DNA from: Rouxiella sp. WC2420
Lineage (GTDB): Bacteria; Pseudomonadota; Gammaproteobacteria; Enterobacterales; Enterobacteriaceae
Direction of reading: 5' to 3'
Assembly: GCF_041200025.1 (NCBI RefSeq)
Contig: NZ_CP165628.1
Coordinates: 248,001 to 312,000 of the forward strand
DNA length: 64,000 nt
The position numbers and the translations under genes are program-made. Below are positions 28,143-38,731 of this stretch, piece after piece (within the stretch, counting starts at the first letter, position 1; each line of letters starts with the position of its first letter). Under the pieces are notes generated by a model that saw only the letters and a list, made by a program, of their open reading frames with translations, was not told the origin of the DNA and did no database searches.

Positions 28143-30590
28143 ATGACTTCACCGATTAACTATACTTCGCCGACCGTCAGCGTCGATGCACTTAAGCATT
28201 CCATCGCTTATAAGCTGATGTTTATTCTTGGGAAGGACCCTTCTGTTGCCAACCAGCATGACTGGCTGAACGCCACGCTATTCGCCGTTCGCGACCGCAT
28301 GGTCGAGCGCTGGCTGCGTTCGAATCGGCATCAGCTTTCCCAGGATGTACGTCAGGTTTACTATCTTTCCATGGAGTTTCTAATTGGCCGTACCTTGTCT
28401 AATGCGCTGCTGTCGATGGGAATTTACGATGATATCAAACAGGCACTCGACGAGATGGGCCTGGATCTGGAAGAGTTGATTGGCGAGGAAAATGACCCTG
28501 GCCTCGGCAACGGGGGTTTAGGGCGTCTGGCAGCCTGTTTCCTGGATTCCCTGGCTACGCTGGCGCTACCTGGGCGCGGTTACGGCATCCGTTATGAATA
28601 CGGTATGTTCGCGCAAAATATTGTTAACGGTGAGCAGCGCGAGTCGCCGGACTACTGGCTGGAATACGGTAACCCGTGGGAGTTCCAGCGCTACAACACC
28701 CGCTATAAAGTCCGTTTTGGTGGCCGCTTGCAGCATGAGGGTTCCAAGACGCGCTGGCTGGAAACTGAAGAGGTCGTGGCGGTCGCCTACGATCAGGTCA
28801 TTCCCGGTTTCGATACCGATGCCACCAATACATTAAGGCTGTGGGGCGCGCAGGCGAGTAATGAAATTAATCTTGGTAAGTTTAATCAGGGCGATTACTT
28901 TGCTGCGGTAGAAGATAAAAACCATTCAGAAAACGTGTCGCGAGTGCTCTATCCCGATGACTCGACCTATTCTGGCCGCGAGCTGCGTTTGCGTCAGGAG
29001 TATTTCCTGGTCTCCGCCACGGTGCAGGACATTCTGGTCCGCCATTACAATACCCACAAAACCTTCGACAATCTGGCGGATAAAATCTCTATCCACCTGA
29101 ATGACACCCACCCGGTGCTGTCGATCCCCGAGTTGATGCGCCTGCTGATTGACGATCACAAGGTCAGCTGGCTGTCGGCGTGGGACACGGTAAGTCGCGT
29201 GTTTTCTTACACTAACCACACGCTGATGACCGAGGCGCTGGAAACCTGGCCGGTAGACATGCTCGGCAAGATCCTGCCGCGTCATTTGCAGATCATTTTT
29301 GAAATCAATGAACACTTCCTCAATCATGTTGAAGAGGTGCTGCCAGGGGACAACGCAATGAAATCGCGCGTGTCGATCATTGATGAAAACAACGGTCGCA
29401 AGGTGCGTATGGCGTGGTTGGCGGTTATTGCCAGCCATAAAGTCAACGGTGTCTCGGCGCTGCATTCGGATTTGATGGTCAAATCGCTGTTTGCCGATTT
29501 CGCCAGGATCTATCCTGATCGCTTCTGCAATATGACCAACGGCGTGACGCCGCGTCGCTGGCTTGGGCTGGCTAACAAACCACTATCTGCGCTGCTCGAT
29601 GACGCGATTGGCCACACTTGGCGCACCGATCTCAGCCAGCTGGCGGAGCTGAAGCAGGACATTGACTATCCGAGTTTCCTGAAAGCATTGCAGAAAGCCA
29701 AGTACGAAAATAAAAAACGTCTGGCCGCTTATGTTGGCGAGAAACTTGAGGTGGTCATCGATCCTCACAGCCTGTTCGACGTGCAGATCAAGCGTATTCA
29801 CGAGTACAAACGCCAATTGCTGAACGTGCTGCACGTGATTACCCGCTATAACCGGATTATTGACGATCCCGAGGCTAATTTTGTGCCGCGCACGGTGATC
29901 TTCGCCGGTAAAGCCGCCTCTGCATATTATGCCGCCAAGCAGATCATTCATTTGATCAACGACGTGGCGACGGTGATCAACAACGATCCGCGCACCCAGC
30001 ATAAGCTGAAAGTGGTGTTTATTCCGAACTACAGCGTCAGTCTGGCTCAGCTGATTATTCCGGCGGCCGATCTTTCCGAGCAAATTTCACTGGCGGGCAC
30101 TGAGGCGTCGGGCACCAGTAACATGAAGTTTGCCCTCAACGGGGCGCTGACCATTGGTACGCTTGACGGTGCCAACGTCGAGATGCTGGAGCACGTCGGC
30201 GAGGAGAATATCTTTATCTTTGGCAACACCACGCCGGAGGTTGAAGCGCTGCGGCAAAATGGCTACAACCCGCATGATTATTACGATAATGACCCAGAGC
30301 TGCACAAAGTCCTGACGCAGATTGCCACCGGAGTTTTCAGTCCGACCGATCCGCGCCGTTATCACAACCTGTTCGATAGCCTGGTTAACCTTGGCGATCA
30401 CTATCAGCTGCTGGCGGATTATCGCAGCTATGTCGATACGCAAGATAAGGTCGACGAGCTTTATCAACAGCAGGACGAATGGTCACGCCGGGCGCTGCTA
30501 AATATTGCCAACATGGGATATTTCTCGTCAGACCGAACGATCAGTGAATATGCGGAGAAAATTTGGAATATTAAGCCGGTGAAGCTTTGA
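28143..30590 (+). CDS. glgP: Glycogen phosphorylase GlgP
   Basis: An 815-residue PLP enzyme, equal to E. coli GlgP. It releases glucose-1-phosphate from the non-reducing ends of glycogen. Conserved blocks are [56 protein letters not shown] and the PLP-lysine segment [18 protein letters not shown] 28143 gives [20 protein letters not shown], matching the family; the frame open to 28110 overlaps glgA without support. Last gene of glgBXCAP, with a strong terminator. malP, a paralogue, lies 5.7 kb downstream. Confidence 0.96.
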   Translation: MTSPINYTSPTVSVDALKHSIAYKLMFILGKDPSVANQHDWLNATLFAVRDRMVERWLRSNRHQLSQDVRQVYYLSMEFLIGRTLSNALLSMGIYDDIKQALDEMGLDLEELIGEENDPGLGNGGLGRLAACFLDSLATLALPGRGYGIRYEYGMFAQNIVNGEQRESPDYWLEYGNPWEFQRYNTRYKVRFGGRLQHEGSKTRWLETEEVVAVAYDQVIPGFDTDATNTLRLWGAQASNEINLGKFNQGDYFAAVEDKNHSENVSRVLYPDDSTYSGRELRLRQEYFLVSATVQDILVRHYNTHKTFDNLADKISIHLNDTHPVLSIPELMRLLIDDHKVSWLSAWDTVSRVFSYTNHTLMTEALETWPVDMLGKILPRHLQIIFEINEHFLNHVEEVLPGDNAMKSRVSIIDENNGRKVRMAWLAVIASHKVNGVSALHSDLMVKSLFADFARIYPDRFCNMTNGVTPRRWLGLANKPLSALLDDAIGHTWRTDLSQLAELKQDIDYPSFLKALQKAKYENKKRLAAYVGEKLEVVIDPHSLFDVQIKRIHEYKRQLLNVLHVITRYNRIIDDPEANFVPRTVIFAGKAASAYYAAKQIIHLINDVATVINNDPRTQHKLKVVFIPNYSVSLAQLIIPAADLSEQISLAGTEASGTSNMKFALNGALTIGTLDGANVEMLEHVGEENIFIFGNTTPEVEALRQNGYNPHDYYDNDPELHKVLTQIATGVFSPTDPRRYHNLFDSLVNLGDHYQLLADYRSYVDTQDKVDELYQQQDEWSRRALLNIANMGYFSSDRTISEYAEKIWNIKPVKL

Positions 30591-30599
30591 TGAAGGGAT

Positions 30600-30626
30600 A
30601 GGGGCTTTTTAGAAGCCCCTTTTTTC
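30600..30626 (+). terminator. Terminator of the glgBXCAP operon
   Basis: AGGGGCTT pairs with AAGCCCCT around a short loop and runs into six or more Ts. It sits 10 bases after glgP and just before the convergent glpD stop at 30640. It may work in both directions, since the loop side also carries A/T runs. Confidence 0.9.
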
Positions 30627-30639
30627 CAGAAATCGAATC

Positions 30640-32151
30640 TTATGACGCCAGTGACAGGCCTTTACGCTGCTGCGCGTTATTTTTCAGCCATTCGGCCACA
30701 CGCGCCTGCTCAGGCTTGGTGAGCCACATCCCCAACTTGGTACGACGCCAAATTGCATCATCCAGCTCGACAACCCACTCTTTCTCAACCAGATAGCGTA
30801 GCTCGGCCTCATACAGTTCATGACCGAAATTTTCACCCAGCGACGCAATTCCGGTCGATCCTTCAAGGATCAGATCGGTCTGGCTGCCGTAGGTGCGAGC
30901 ATAACGAAGCGCCAGAGACTCTGAGAGCCAGCTGTAACGACGGCTCAGTTCAATGGCGTAGCCGTCGCGATCACCGTTGATGTTACCGCCCGGCAGCACG
31001 CCATTTTTGGTCCAGGCAGGACCGGCGTTAGGGTAATATTTCGACAGTTTCTCCATCGCGTGTTCGGCCAGCTTACGATAGGTGGTCAACTTGCCGCCGA
31101 AAATAGACAGCAGCGGAGCCTTACCCTGTTCGTCATGCACGTCCAGCGTGTAGTCGCGAGTGATCTTCTGGGCAGAGTCCGATTCGTCATCACACAGCGG
31201 ACGCACGCCAGAATAGGTCCAGACAATATCTTCTTTGGTCAGCTGCTTTTTAAAGTAGCTGTTGTAAATTTTCAGCAAATAGTCGACTTCTTCGTCGTCG
31301 ATTTTGACGCTTTTCGGGTCGCCGTGATATTCCACGTCAGTGGTACCGATAATCGAGAATTCATCCATCCACGGAATCACGAAGGCAATTCGGTTGTCTT
31401 CGTTTTGCAGGATATAAGACTGCTGTTCGGTATGCACGCGTGGCACCACGATATGGCTGCCTTTAATCAGGCGAATACCATAAGGCGATTTCAGCTTCAG
31501 GCCGTCATCAAACAGCTGTTTGACCCACGGACCCGCGGCGTTGACCAAACCTTTGGCCCGGAAGGTAAAGGTCTTGCCGGTATCAATTTCCTGCGCTTCA
31601 ACCATCCACAGACCGTTTTCGCGCCATGCACGATTAACACGGGTGCGAGTACGAATTTCACCGCCGCGCTCTTCGACTTCCTGAGCATTCAGTACCACCA
31701 GACGAGCATCATCGACCCAGCAGTCAGAATATTCAAAACCGCGAGTAATCTCAGGCTTCAGCACGGAGTTTTCGCCAAATTTCAGGCTGTTACTGCCTTG
31801 CAGACTGGTGCGTTTACCCAAATGGTCGTACATAAACAAACCGATGCGGATCATCCACGCCGGGCGCAGATGTGGCTGATGCGGCAGGCGGAAACGCATA
31901 GGGAAGGCGATGTGCGGCGCTAATTTCAGCAGAACTTCGCGTTCAGCCAGCGCTTCGCTGACCAGACGGAATTCGTAATGCTCAAGATAGCGCAGACCGC
32001 CATGAATGAGTTTAGTACTGGCCGAAGAGGTCGCGCAGGCCAAGTCTTGCGCTTCAAGCAGCAAGACAGACAGCCCACGGCCAGCCGCATCTGCTGCGAT
32101 ACCGGCGCCGTTGATGCCGCCACCGATTACGATCAAGTCTTTGGTTTCCAC
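30640..32151 (-). CDS. glpD: Aerobic glycerol-3-phosphate dehydrogenase GlpD
   Basis: A 503-residue FAD flavoenzyme of the inner membrane (E. coli GlpD 501). It oxidises sn-glycerol-3-phosphate to dihydroxyacetone phosphate and passes electrons to ubiquinone. The N-terminal FAD fold is DLIVIGGGINGAGIAADAAG; SSASTKLIHGGLRYLE, DEFSIIGTTDVEYHG and SGVRPLCDDESD are conserved. The start is taken as GTG 32151: it yields METKDL-like VETKDLIV, and GGAGG lies eight bases upstream. The ATG at 32235 would add 28 unmatched residues and would run through the operator. A GlpR-type operator lies just upstream. Confidence 0.95.
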   Translation of the reverse strand: METKDLIVIGGGINGAGIAADAAGRGLSVLLLEAQDLACATSSASTKLIHGGLRYLEHYEFRLVSEALAEREVLLKLAPHIAFPMRFRLPHQPHLRPAWMIRIGLFMYDHLGKRTSLQGSNSLKFGENSVLKPEITRGFEYSDCWVDDARLVVLNAQEVEERGGEIRTRTRVNRAWRENGLWMVEAQEIDTGKTFTFRAKGLVNAAGPWVKQLFDDGLKLKSPYGIRLIKGSHIVVPRVHTEQQSYILQNEDNRIAFVIPWMDEFSIIGTTDVEYHGDPKSVKIDDEEVDYLLKIYNSYFKKQLTKEDIVWTYSGVRPLCDDESDSAQKITRDYTLDVHDEQGKAPLLSIFGGKLTTYRKLAEHAMEKLSKYYPNAGPAWTKNGVLPGGNINGDRDGYAIELSRRYSWLSESLALRYARTYGSQTDLILEGSTGIASLGENFGHELYEAELRYLVEKEWVVELDDAIWRRTKLGMWLTKPEQARVAEWLKNNAQQRKGLSLAS

Positions 32152-32451
32152 GTCATCTTCCTCCAGATGTTCGCAATAGCTCTTTAATGTTCGTTTTCGC
32201 TCATTAGTGTAATCGATAACCAACAAACAAGCCAAGAGTTAACCAAATAAAAACATTCATGCGTGATGCAGGTAACATTTTTAACCTGAATTAAAGGGGG
32301 ATACAGCAAATCGCGGGTAAAAGCTCATCTGGTTTTTCGTTATTGCGCGTTTAGAGGAGAGGTAAGGAAGGCGGAAAGTGAATATGAACGCAGTTTCAGG
32401 GCTGGGATTGATTATAACGCCGGGAAGCGGAGAAGGTTTCCCGGCAGATTA
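32152..32451 (-). promoter_or_regulatory. glpD control region with GlpR operator
   Basis: This 300-bp gap holds AATGTTCGTTTTCGCTCATT (32186-32205), an imperfect palindrome whose halves AATGTTCG and AATGAGCG match the GlpR half-site TATGTTCG, about 35 bases before glpD. GlpR is encoded just upstream, so repression lifted by glycerol-3-phosphate is expected. cgtgatgcaggtaacat (32262-32278) could be a weak CRP site. No reading frame of note is present in the rest. Confidence 0.65.
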
Positions 32452-33210
32452 TTAGCAGAGTTCTAGCTGAACTTCATACTTGCTGATCAGCGCCATCACG
32501 CTTTCTGGCGGTTTCTGATCGGTAAACATGTAATCGATCAGACTCATATTGCCAAGGTTTACCATGGCGTTACGACCAAATTTGGAATGGTCGGTAACCA
32601 ACATCACATTGCGCGAGTTTTCGATTATTGCACGCTTGATTCGCGCCTCATGATAGTCGAATTCGAGCAACGAACCGTCCATATCAATGCCGCTAATCCC
32701 CAGAATGCCGTAGTCGAGACGAAACTGAGAGATAAAATCTAGCGTCGCTTCGCCCATAATGCCACCGTCACGGCTGCGAACTTCACCGCCAGCCAGCAAA
32801 ATGCGGAAATCTTCTTTTGGGCTCAGCAGCGTTGCGACGTTGAGATTATTGGTAACAATACGCAAGTCTTGATGGTCGAGCAGGGCATGAGCCACCGCTT
32901 CCGGAGTGGTCCCAATATCGATAAAAAGCGTTGAGCCGTCAGGGATTTGCGAGGCAACGCGGGCAGCAATGCGCGCTTTTTGATCTGACCACATGACTTT
33001 TCGGTCGGTGTACGCGGCATTGACTGAGCTGGAAGGCAGAGCAGCACCGCCGTGGTGGCGATGAATTTTATTCTGCTCGGCCAAATCGTTGAGGTCACGA
33101 CGAATCGTTTGCGGGCTGACGGCAAAATGCTCGACCAGCTCTTCCGTGCTGACATAGCTTTGCTGGCGCACCAGTTCGACAATGGCGTTATGTCGTTGTG
33201 TTTGTTTCAC
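32452..33210 (-). CDS. glpR: DeoR-family repressor GlpR
   Basis: A 252-residue regulator, the same length as E. coli GlpR. The N-terminal DeoR helix-turn-helix is VSTEELVEHFAVSPQTIRRD (residues 20-39). The C-terminal effector domain has ARVASQIPDGSTLFIDIGTT, IVTNNLNVA and GISGIDMDGSLLEFDYHEA. It represses the glp regulon and is released by sn-glycerol-3-phosphate. It follows glpG by nine bases on the same strand, so glpG-glpR are one transcript, as in E. coli where glpEGR is the unit. Here glpE has been separated from them. Confidence 0.95.
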   Translation of the reverse strand: MKQTQRHNAIVELVRQQSYVSTEELVEHFAVSPQTIRRDLNDLAEQNKIHRHHGGAALPSSSVNAAYTDRKVMWSDQKARIAARVASQIPDGSTLFIDIGTTPEAVAHALLDHQDLRIVTNNLNVATLLSPKEDFRILLAGGEVRSRDGGIMGEATLDFISQFRLDYGILGISGIDMDGSLLEFDYHEARIKRAIIENSRNVMLVTDHSKFGRNAMVNLGNMSLIDYMFTDQKPPESVMALISKYEVQLELC

Positions 33211-33219
33211 CTAATTCCC

Positions 33220-34056
33220 CTAAGTGCGTTTTTCGCGCGGTGTGCGCGTATCGCAAAAGGCCATGATAAGTCCCACGACCAGACCAAAAACATGAGCGGC
33301 ATTGGCGATTGCGAGGCCCATCACATTAAAGTATCCCAACACCAGCCAGGCAACAGAAAAAATCATTAGCCCACGCGGCAGGGCGAGGCCCTTTTCGGGT
33401 TTTAATTCGCCGGTCAGCCAGACGTAGCCCATTAGTGCGTAGACCACGCCCGAGAGGCCACCAAACAAAATACCGCTGAAAATAGATTGGCCCCAACCGC
33501 TGAGCAAAGCAGAAATCAGCGCGATGGTGAACAGCTTCCCGCTGCCGAGAAGTTTTTCAACCGGACCGCCAAGATACCACCACCACATCAGGTTAAAGAG
33601 AATGTGCAGCAGTGAGAAATGCAGAAATGCCGGAGTAAACCAGCGCCATAGCTCAAAATACTGGCTGCGGTCGGCAGGCCAGGACAGCCAGGCCATTACG
33701 GTTTGGTCACCGTAAATCTGCTGCAGGATAAAGACTGCAATGCAGATAAAAATAACCGCCATAGTCAGCGGACCAGCCTGACTGCGGATCCGCTGCCAGT
33801 AAGAATAGTGTTCGTAGTTGAGTTTGGTTTGAGTACTTCCGGTATGCCAACTTGCGGCCTGATAACGCGGGTTTAAAGGATCCTTGATAAACATTGCCAG
33901 CTCGGCTTCGACAAAGTCGAGTTTAGAATCATCCTCAAGCCAGATTTGGACTTCCTGCCCCTCGTGTTTCACCTGCAAGGGGGTGTCGTGTGTTGCCATG
34001 TAATCGACAAATGCCTGCGCCATGCGGGGGTTAGACAGGCTTAAAACTCTTATCAT
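33220..34056 (-). CDS. glpG: Rhomboid intramembrane serine protease GlpG
   Basis: A 278-residue rhomboid protease (E. coli 276). An N-terminal cytoplasmic domain (1-90) is followed by six membrane helices. The catalytic dyad is Ser202 in [13 protein letters not shown] and His255 in [13 protein letters not shown], one residue off the E. coli numbers. The [19 protein letters not shown] and GG-P loop L1 region are conserved. It cleaves membrane proteins within the bilayer; the natural substrates are not well known. First gene of the glpG-glpR pair here. Its usual upstream partner glpE now lies 1.8 kb away, beyond an inserted gene. Confidence 0.95.
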   Translation of the reverse strand: MIRVLSLSNPRMAQAFVDYMATHDTPLQVKHEGQEVQIWLEDDSKLDFVEAELAMFIKDPLNPRYQAASWHTGSTQTKLNYEHYSYWQRIRSQAGPLTMAVIFICIAVFILQQIYGDQTVMAWLSWPADRSQYFELWRWFTPAFLHFSLLHILFNLMWWWYLGGPVEKLLGSGKLFTIALISALLSGWGQSIFSGILFGGLSGVVYALMGYVWLTGELKPEKGLALPRGLMIFSVAWLVLGYFNVMGLAIANAAHVFGLVVGLIMAFCDTRTPREKRT

Positions 34057-34673
34057 AATGTTCAGCTAGCCCTGTAATCATTTGATTTTATGTGAATATC
34101 ATACCCTAAAGCGCAAATGGATTTTACCCCTTCTGCACTTGGTTGATTATAACGTCAGCTGCCTTCGGTGTATGCCAGATAAGTGACTATAAATGTTCCA
34201 GTGAAGACTTGAAAAATCGGGTAATGGGATAGTTAAAGTCTGAATTTAACTGCTCGGCTTAGCTAAATTTTCAGATAAATAGGATTTTATGCCAATTAAT
34301 TTTAGATCGTTTTATGAGCTCATAAGCTATATTCGTCTTAAATAACGATTTGTAATAGATGAAAATTACGTGATTTATCTAATTAATTAAATTGGTTAAT
34401 GATTGACGGTAATAAAAATTCCTAATGCTCTGATATTGTGTATGTCAATGCTGCTTTGGATAGAATATTCATGTAATTAGTTTAAAGTATCTAATGGATT
34501 TTTTAATTTGTTTATTTGCCTTTAATATCATGCGCTTATTTTTATTTGGTTGTAAATTTTAAGAGTAATCGGAATAAGTTTCAAGAAATCCAGAGGTTTG
34601 ATTAAATTAAATTGCTGCGATATGTTTTTAATTCGAAAATTTAACGCATCTATTTAATTAAAGAGCACCCATT
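34057..34673. other. AT-rich 617-bp spacer of probable foreign origin
   Basis: This stretch between glpG and the acyltransferase gene is strikingly AT-rich compared with its flanks, with many TTTAAT and AATTA tracts, especially from about 34240. I find no tRNA, terminator, transposase remnant or convincing reading frame; the longest neat small frame is 18 codons from 34290 and has no ribosome site. It should contain the promoters of glpG (minus) and of the acyltransferase gene (plus). Such composition fits H-NS-silenced acquired DNA. Confidence 0.6.
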
Positions 34674-35750
34674 ATGAAACATATTCGTACCCTCGATGGT
34701 GTTCGCGGGTTTGCCGTGATTATCGTTATGCTTTTTCATTTGGAAATTCCCGGGTTCTCTTTGGGTTGGGCTGGCGTGCCGCTTTTCTTTTGTCTGTCAG
34801 GCTTCTTAATTACAGGTATTTTACTTGAACAGAAACAGCAGCCTTTTAAAGAATATCTAGGAGGCTTTTTACTGAATAGACTGTTAAGAATATTTCCACT
34901 TTTCTATGCCTATTTATTAGTAAATTATCTTTTCCTGAAAGCTACTGGCCAATCTGCTGCAGGCTACATCTGGTTTATCCTCTACCTGCAAAATTTATAT
35001 ATTGGCATAACCGGCACCACGCCAGGGTTTGTTATCCAGACATGGTCATTGGCCGCAGAGGAGCAGTTTTATTGGCTGTGGCCATTGGCAATTTTCTTCC
35101 TGAAAGGAAGAGTTATGGTTAAAGTCTTTATTCCACTCATTATATTTTCTTTATTGGCGCGATCTTTTATTTATCATGCATCCGGTAATAATCCTTATAT
35201 GTTCAATGCGACATTATTAAGCTGCACTGACGCTTTAATTCTTGGGGCTCTGTTTGCCAAAATTAAAGACTATAAGTCTGCACCTCGTGTTGCCTTCTGG
35301 ATGTTGCTCGCAGGTCTTGCGTTGTCTGCCTATGCTGTCATAACCACAGGCCTGAGCGCATTCTGGTTACCCTCCGGTTGGGTGGGAAAATGCGGTTATC
35401 TTCCAACCTCGATGGCAATGGTTTTCACCGCTATTATCTTCTATGTTTATCATTGGGATAAACAAGCAATCTCCAATCCATTGGCGAGCGTGTTAGAAAA
35501 CAAATTTCTGGTTTATACGGGTAAAATAAGTTACGGGCTTTATATGTGGCACTTGGCCTGTTTTTTTGCCATCACGGTGATTGGCAGAAAATTCGGTGTA
35601 GATAATCATAGCTTAATATTTTTTATTATTGCCTTGCTATTCGCTTATTTAGTGTCAACATTGTCGTATTATCTGTTTGAAGTCCACTTCCTCAAATTAA
35701 AGAGAAAAGCGCGCAGAACAGTAACGAGTCCCAATGGAATAGTTTTATAA
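34674..35750 (+). CDS. Acyltransferase 3 family membrane protein (OafA/YrhL-like)
   Basis: A 358-residue protein with about ten membrane segments. It opens with the family signature RTLDGVRGFAVIIVMLFHL, whose His is catalytic, followed by VPLFFCLSGFLITGILL, RLLRIFPLFYAYLL and TWSLAAEEQFYWLWPLAIF. Family members move acetyl or other acyl groups onto sugars of O-antigen, exopolysaccharide or peptidoglycan; the target here is unknown. ATG 34674 follows aaagagcaccc. It is AT-rich, lies on the strand opposite to glp, and splits glpG from glpE, which are adjacent in E. coli. Horizontal gain is likely. It seems intact. Confidence 0.88.
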   Translation: MKHIRTLDGVRGFAVIIVMLFHLEIPGFSLGWAGVPLFFCLSGFLITGILLEQKQQPFKEYLGGFLLNRLLRIFPLFYAYLLVNYLFLKATGQSAAGYIWFILYLQNLYIGITGTTPGFVIQTWSLAAEEQFYWLWPLAIFFLKGRVMVKVFIPLIIFSLLARSFIYHASGNNPYMFNATLLSCTDALILGALFAKIKDYKSAPRVAFWMLLAGLALSAYAVITTGLSAFWLPSGWVGKCGYLPTSMAMVFTAIIFYVYHWDKQAISNPLASVLENKFLVYTGKISYGLYMWHLACFFAITVIGRKFGVDNHSLIFFIIALLFAYLVSTLSYYLFEVHFLKLKRKARRTVTSPNGIVL

Positions 35751-35836
35751 TTCGTTATTTATTAACATGGGCTGCTAATGAAAATCGCTGATATTTCAAT
35801 AAAAGCAGCCCGAGTAAAGGAATTCTTAAACGAATA

Positions 35837-36157
35837 TTAGGCCTCTACGTCCTGTGGGAACGCTTTAGACCAGGCATCAAATCCGCCGTCCACGCTATAG
35901 ACCGCATCAAACCCCTGAGTTAATAGATACTGAGCTGCACTGCGGCTGCTGATGCCGTGATAACACATCACCATCACTGGAGTGGTCGATTCGGTCTGCT
36001 GCATGAATGCGCCGATGCTTTCGTTGCTTAAATGGAAAGCTCCCAGAGCATGAGCGTTGTTAAAGCTCTGAATGTCACGGATATCAACCATCACTGCGCC
36101 ACCCTCTTTCAGGCGGTTGTGGGCCTGCTCAACGCTGATTGCTTCAAACTGTTCCAT
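35837..36157 (-). CDS. glpE: Thiosulfate sulfurtransferase GlpE (single-domain rhodanese)
   Basis: A 106-residue rhodanese (E. coli GlpE 108). The active-site Cys65 sits in [16 protein letters not shown], and [12 protein letters not shown] and [15 protein letters not shown] are conserved. It transfers sulfur from thiosulfate to thiol acceptors such as thioredoxin in the cytoplasm. In E. coli it leads the glpEGR operon. Here an AT-rich acyltransferase gene on the other strand lies between it and glpG, so it must be transcribed and terminated separately. It is divergent from malP, 156 bases away. Confidence 0.94.
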   Translation of the reverse strand: MEQFEAISVEQAHNRLKEGGAVMVDIRDIQSFNNAHALGAFHLSNESIGAFMQQTESTTPVMVMCYHGISSRSAAQYLLTQGFDAVYSVDGGFDAWSKAFPQDVEA

Positions 36158-36313
36158 GCTGCTTCTAGCCTCGTGATGACGGTTACCGTCAGTTAAAAAT
36201 ATTCGCCTCTATTGTAAACAAATTTCCGCTAATGGGTTTATAAATAATAGGTGCTTCCCTACCTGTTTTCGCCATTCGTTTTGAATATGCTCACCAAGGA
36301 TAGAGATTGCCCT

Positions 36314-38722
36314 ATGCCCAAACCGATATTTAAGCAGGACAGTTTTGTGGCGGCTTTAACCCGTCAATGGCAGGCTTTTGGACTGACATCCGCTGGCGAT
36401 ATGACCCGGCATCAATGGTGGCATGCGGTCAGTGCCGCACTGGCTGAACAATTACCTCCTCGCCCAGACAGCGGTAAGGCGAGTAAAAAAGTTAAACGAC
36501 ACGTTAACTATATTTCGATGGAGTTTCTGGTCGGCCGCCTCACGGGCAATAATTTGATTAATCTGGGTTGGTACGATCAGGTTTCCAAAACATTGGAAAG
36601 ATATGACATCAATCTTACGGACCTGCTTGAGGAGGAAATTGACCCGGCGCTAGGCAATGGCGGGCTGGGAAGGCTGGCGGCCTGTTATCTCGATGCGATG
36701 GCCTCCGTGGGGCAACCTGCTATCGGTTACGGCCTAAACTACCAATATGGTCTCTTTCGTCAGAGCTTTGTCGATGGCAGGCAGCATGAAGCCCCTGACG
36801 ACTGGCAGCGCAATGCCTATCCTTGGTTTCGGCATAACAGCGCGCTGGCGGTAGATGTCGGTATTGGCGGCAAAATTATCAAAAATGAAAGCGATAAATC
36901 CTATTGGAAACCCGATTTTATCTTACGCGGCGAAGCCTGGGATCTACCGGTTATCGGCTATCGAAATGGCGTGACTCAGCCGCTGCGACTGTGGGAGGCA
37001 ACTCACCCGCAGCCTTTCGATTTGGAAAAATTTAACGACGGGAAATTTTTGCTCGCCGAACAGCAGGGCATCGATGCAGCCAAGCTGACTAAAGTGCTTT
37101 ATCCCAATGATAACCATGACGAAGGCAAGCGGCTGCGTCTAATGCAGCAATACTTCCAGTGTGCGTGCTCGGTGGCCGACATTTTACGCCGCCATCATTT
37201 TCTTGGACGAAATATCCACGAACTTCCAGACTACGAGGTGGTTCAGCTCAACGACACCCATCCGACCATTGGTATTCCTGAAATGCTGCGCGTACTGATT
37301 GATGAACATCAGCTCAGTTGGGACGATGCGTGGCACATCACCAGCCGCACCTTCGCTTATACCAACCATACCCTGATGCCTGAAGCGTTGGAAACCTGGA
37401 ACGAAAAGCTGGTGCGCAGCCTGTTGCCGCGACATTTCGTCATTATTAAGCAAATTAACGCCAACTTTAAGAAACTTGTCGATCAGCACTGGCCAGGAAA
37501 CGAAGCGGTATGGGCCAAACTGGCCGTACATCACGATAAGCAAGTGCGCATGGCCAACTTATGCGTAGTAGCTGGTTTTGCGGTAAACGGCGTAGCGGCG
37601 CTGCATTCGGATCTGGTAGTAAAAGACCTTTTCCCTGAATATCACCAGCTGTGGCCGGAAAAATTCCATAATGTGACTAACGGTATTACTCCCCGCCGTT
37701 GGCTTAAGCAATGTAATCCCGAGCTTTCAGCTTTAATCGATGAAACGCTGAAAACTGAATGGGTTACCGATTTAGATGCGTTAAAAGGGTTGGAAGCCAG
37801 CCTAAAAGATAAAAAATTCTGTAAACGCTATCGAAAGATCAAGCATGACAACAAGCTGCGGCTGGCTGAATACGTCAAGCTTCATACTGGCATCGTCATT
37901 AATCCCGACGCCATTTTTGATGTGCAAATCAAGCGCCTGCACGAGTACAAGCGGCAACATCTTGCGTTGCTGTACATCATTTACCTTTATCACCAGGTCC
38001 GTAGCAACCCTAAACTTGATATCGTGCCACGCGTGTTCCTGTTTGGTGCAAAAGCGGCACCGGGCTATTATCTGGCAAAAAATATTATCTATGCTATCAA
38101 TCAGGTAGCGAAGAAGATCAACAACGATCCGTTGGTGGCCGATCGTATCAAAGTGGTGTTTATACCCGATTATCGGGTTTCTGTTGCCGAGCTGATGATT
38201 CCGGCGGCGGATGTGTCAGAGCAGATTTCAACCGCCGGTAAAGAAGCCTCCGGCACTGGCAATATGAAGCTGGCGCTTAACGGCGCGCTCACCGTGGGCA
38301 CGCTGGACGGCGCAAACGTCGAAATCGCCGAGCAAGTGGGTGAAGACAATATCTTTATTTTCGGTAATACCGTCGATCAGGTTAAGGCGATATTGAAGAA
38401 GGGATACAAGCCGAAAGCGATAGTTAAAAAAGATAAGCATCTCAAGGCGATACTGGACGAGCTGGCCAGCGGTTTCTATAGCAATGGTGATAAAAAGGCC
38501 TTCGAACCGATGCTGACAAGCCTGCTGGAAGGGGGCGATCCGTATCTGGTTCTGGCTGATTTTGCCGAGTATTGCGAAGCGCAGGCAAAAGTCGACCAGC
38601 TTTATCGCGATCGCGATGAATGGACGCGAAAAACCATCCTCAATACGGCGCGCGTGGGTATGTTCAGCGCTGACCGGTCCATTCGCGATTATCAGCAGCG
38701 TATTTGGCAAGCTAAACGCTAA
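36314..38722 (+). CDS. malP: Maltodextrin phosphorylase MalP
   Basis: An 802-residue PLP enzyme (E. coli MalP 797). It cleaves maltodextrins phosphorolytically to glucose-1-phosphate. It matches MalP more closely than Glg[37 protein letters not shown] and the PLP-lysine region [22 protein letters not shown] 36314 gives the family start MPKPIF; the upstream in-frame region has no homology. It is followed by malQ after nine bases. In E. coli malT is divergent from malP, but here the divergent gene is glpE, and I find no clear MalT box (GGGGATGAGG type) in the 156-bp gap. Confidence 0.95.
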   Translation: MPKPIFKQDSFVAALTRQWQAFGLTSAGDMTRHQWWHAVSAALAEQLPPRPDSGKASKKVKRHVNYISMEFLVGRLTGNNLINLGWYDQVSKTLERYDINLTDLLEEEIDPALGNGGLGRLAACYLDAMASVGQPAIGYGLNYQYGLFRQSFVDGRQHEAPDDWQRNAYPWFRHNSALAVDVGIGGKIIKNESDKSYWKPDFILRGEAWDLPVIGYRNGVTQPLRLWEATHPQPFDLEKFNDGKFLLAEQQGIDAAKLTKVLYPNDNHDEGKRLRLMQQYFQCACSVADILRRHHFLGRNIHELPDYEVVQLNDTHPTIGIPEMLRVLIDEHQLSWDDAWHITSRTFAYTNHTLMPEALETWNEKLVRSLLPRHFVIIKQINANFKKLVDQHWPGNEAVWAKLAVHHDKQVRMANLCVVAGFAVNGVAALHSDLVVKDLFPEYHQLWPEKFHNVTNGITPRRWLKQCNPELSALIDETLKTEWVTDLDALKGLEASLKDKKFCKRYRKIKHDNKLRLAEYVKLHTGIVINPDAIFDVQIKRLHEYKRQHLALLYIIYLYHQVRSNPKLDIVPRVFLFGAKAAPGYYLAKNIIYAINQVAKKINNDPLVADRIKVVFIPDYRVSVAELMIPAADVSEQISTAGKEASGTGNMKLALNGALTVGTLDGANVEIAEQVGEDNIFIFGNTVDQVKAILKKGYKPKAIVKKDKHLKAILDELASGFYSNGDKKAFEPMLTSLLEGGDPYLVLADFAEYCEAQAKVDQLYRDRDEWTRKTILNTARVGMFSADRSIRDYQQRIWQAKR

Positions 38723-38731
38723 GGAGCAGGC

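Noticed and set aside
34290-34346. 18-codon open frame in the AT-rich spacer, near the palindrome TATGAGCTCATA
   Set aside because: No ribosome site and no resemblance to a known small protein. Short frames are expected by chance in such sequence.
36158-36313. MalT box upstream of malP
   Set aside because: No GGGGATGAGG-like sequence was found on either strand in the gap.
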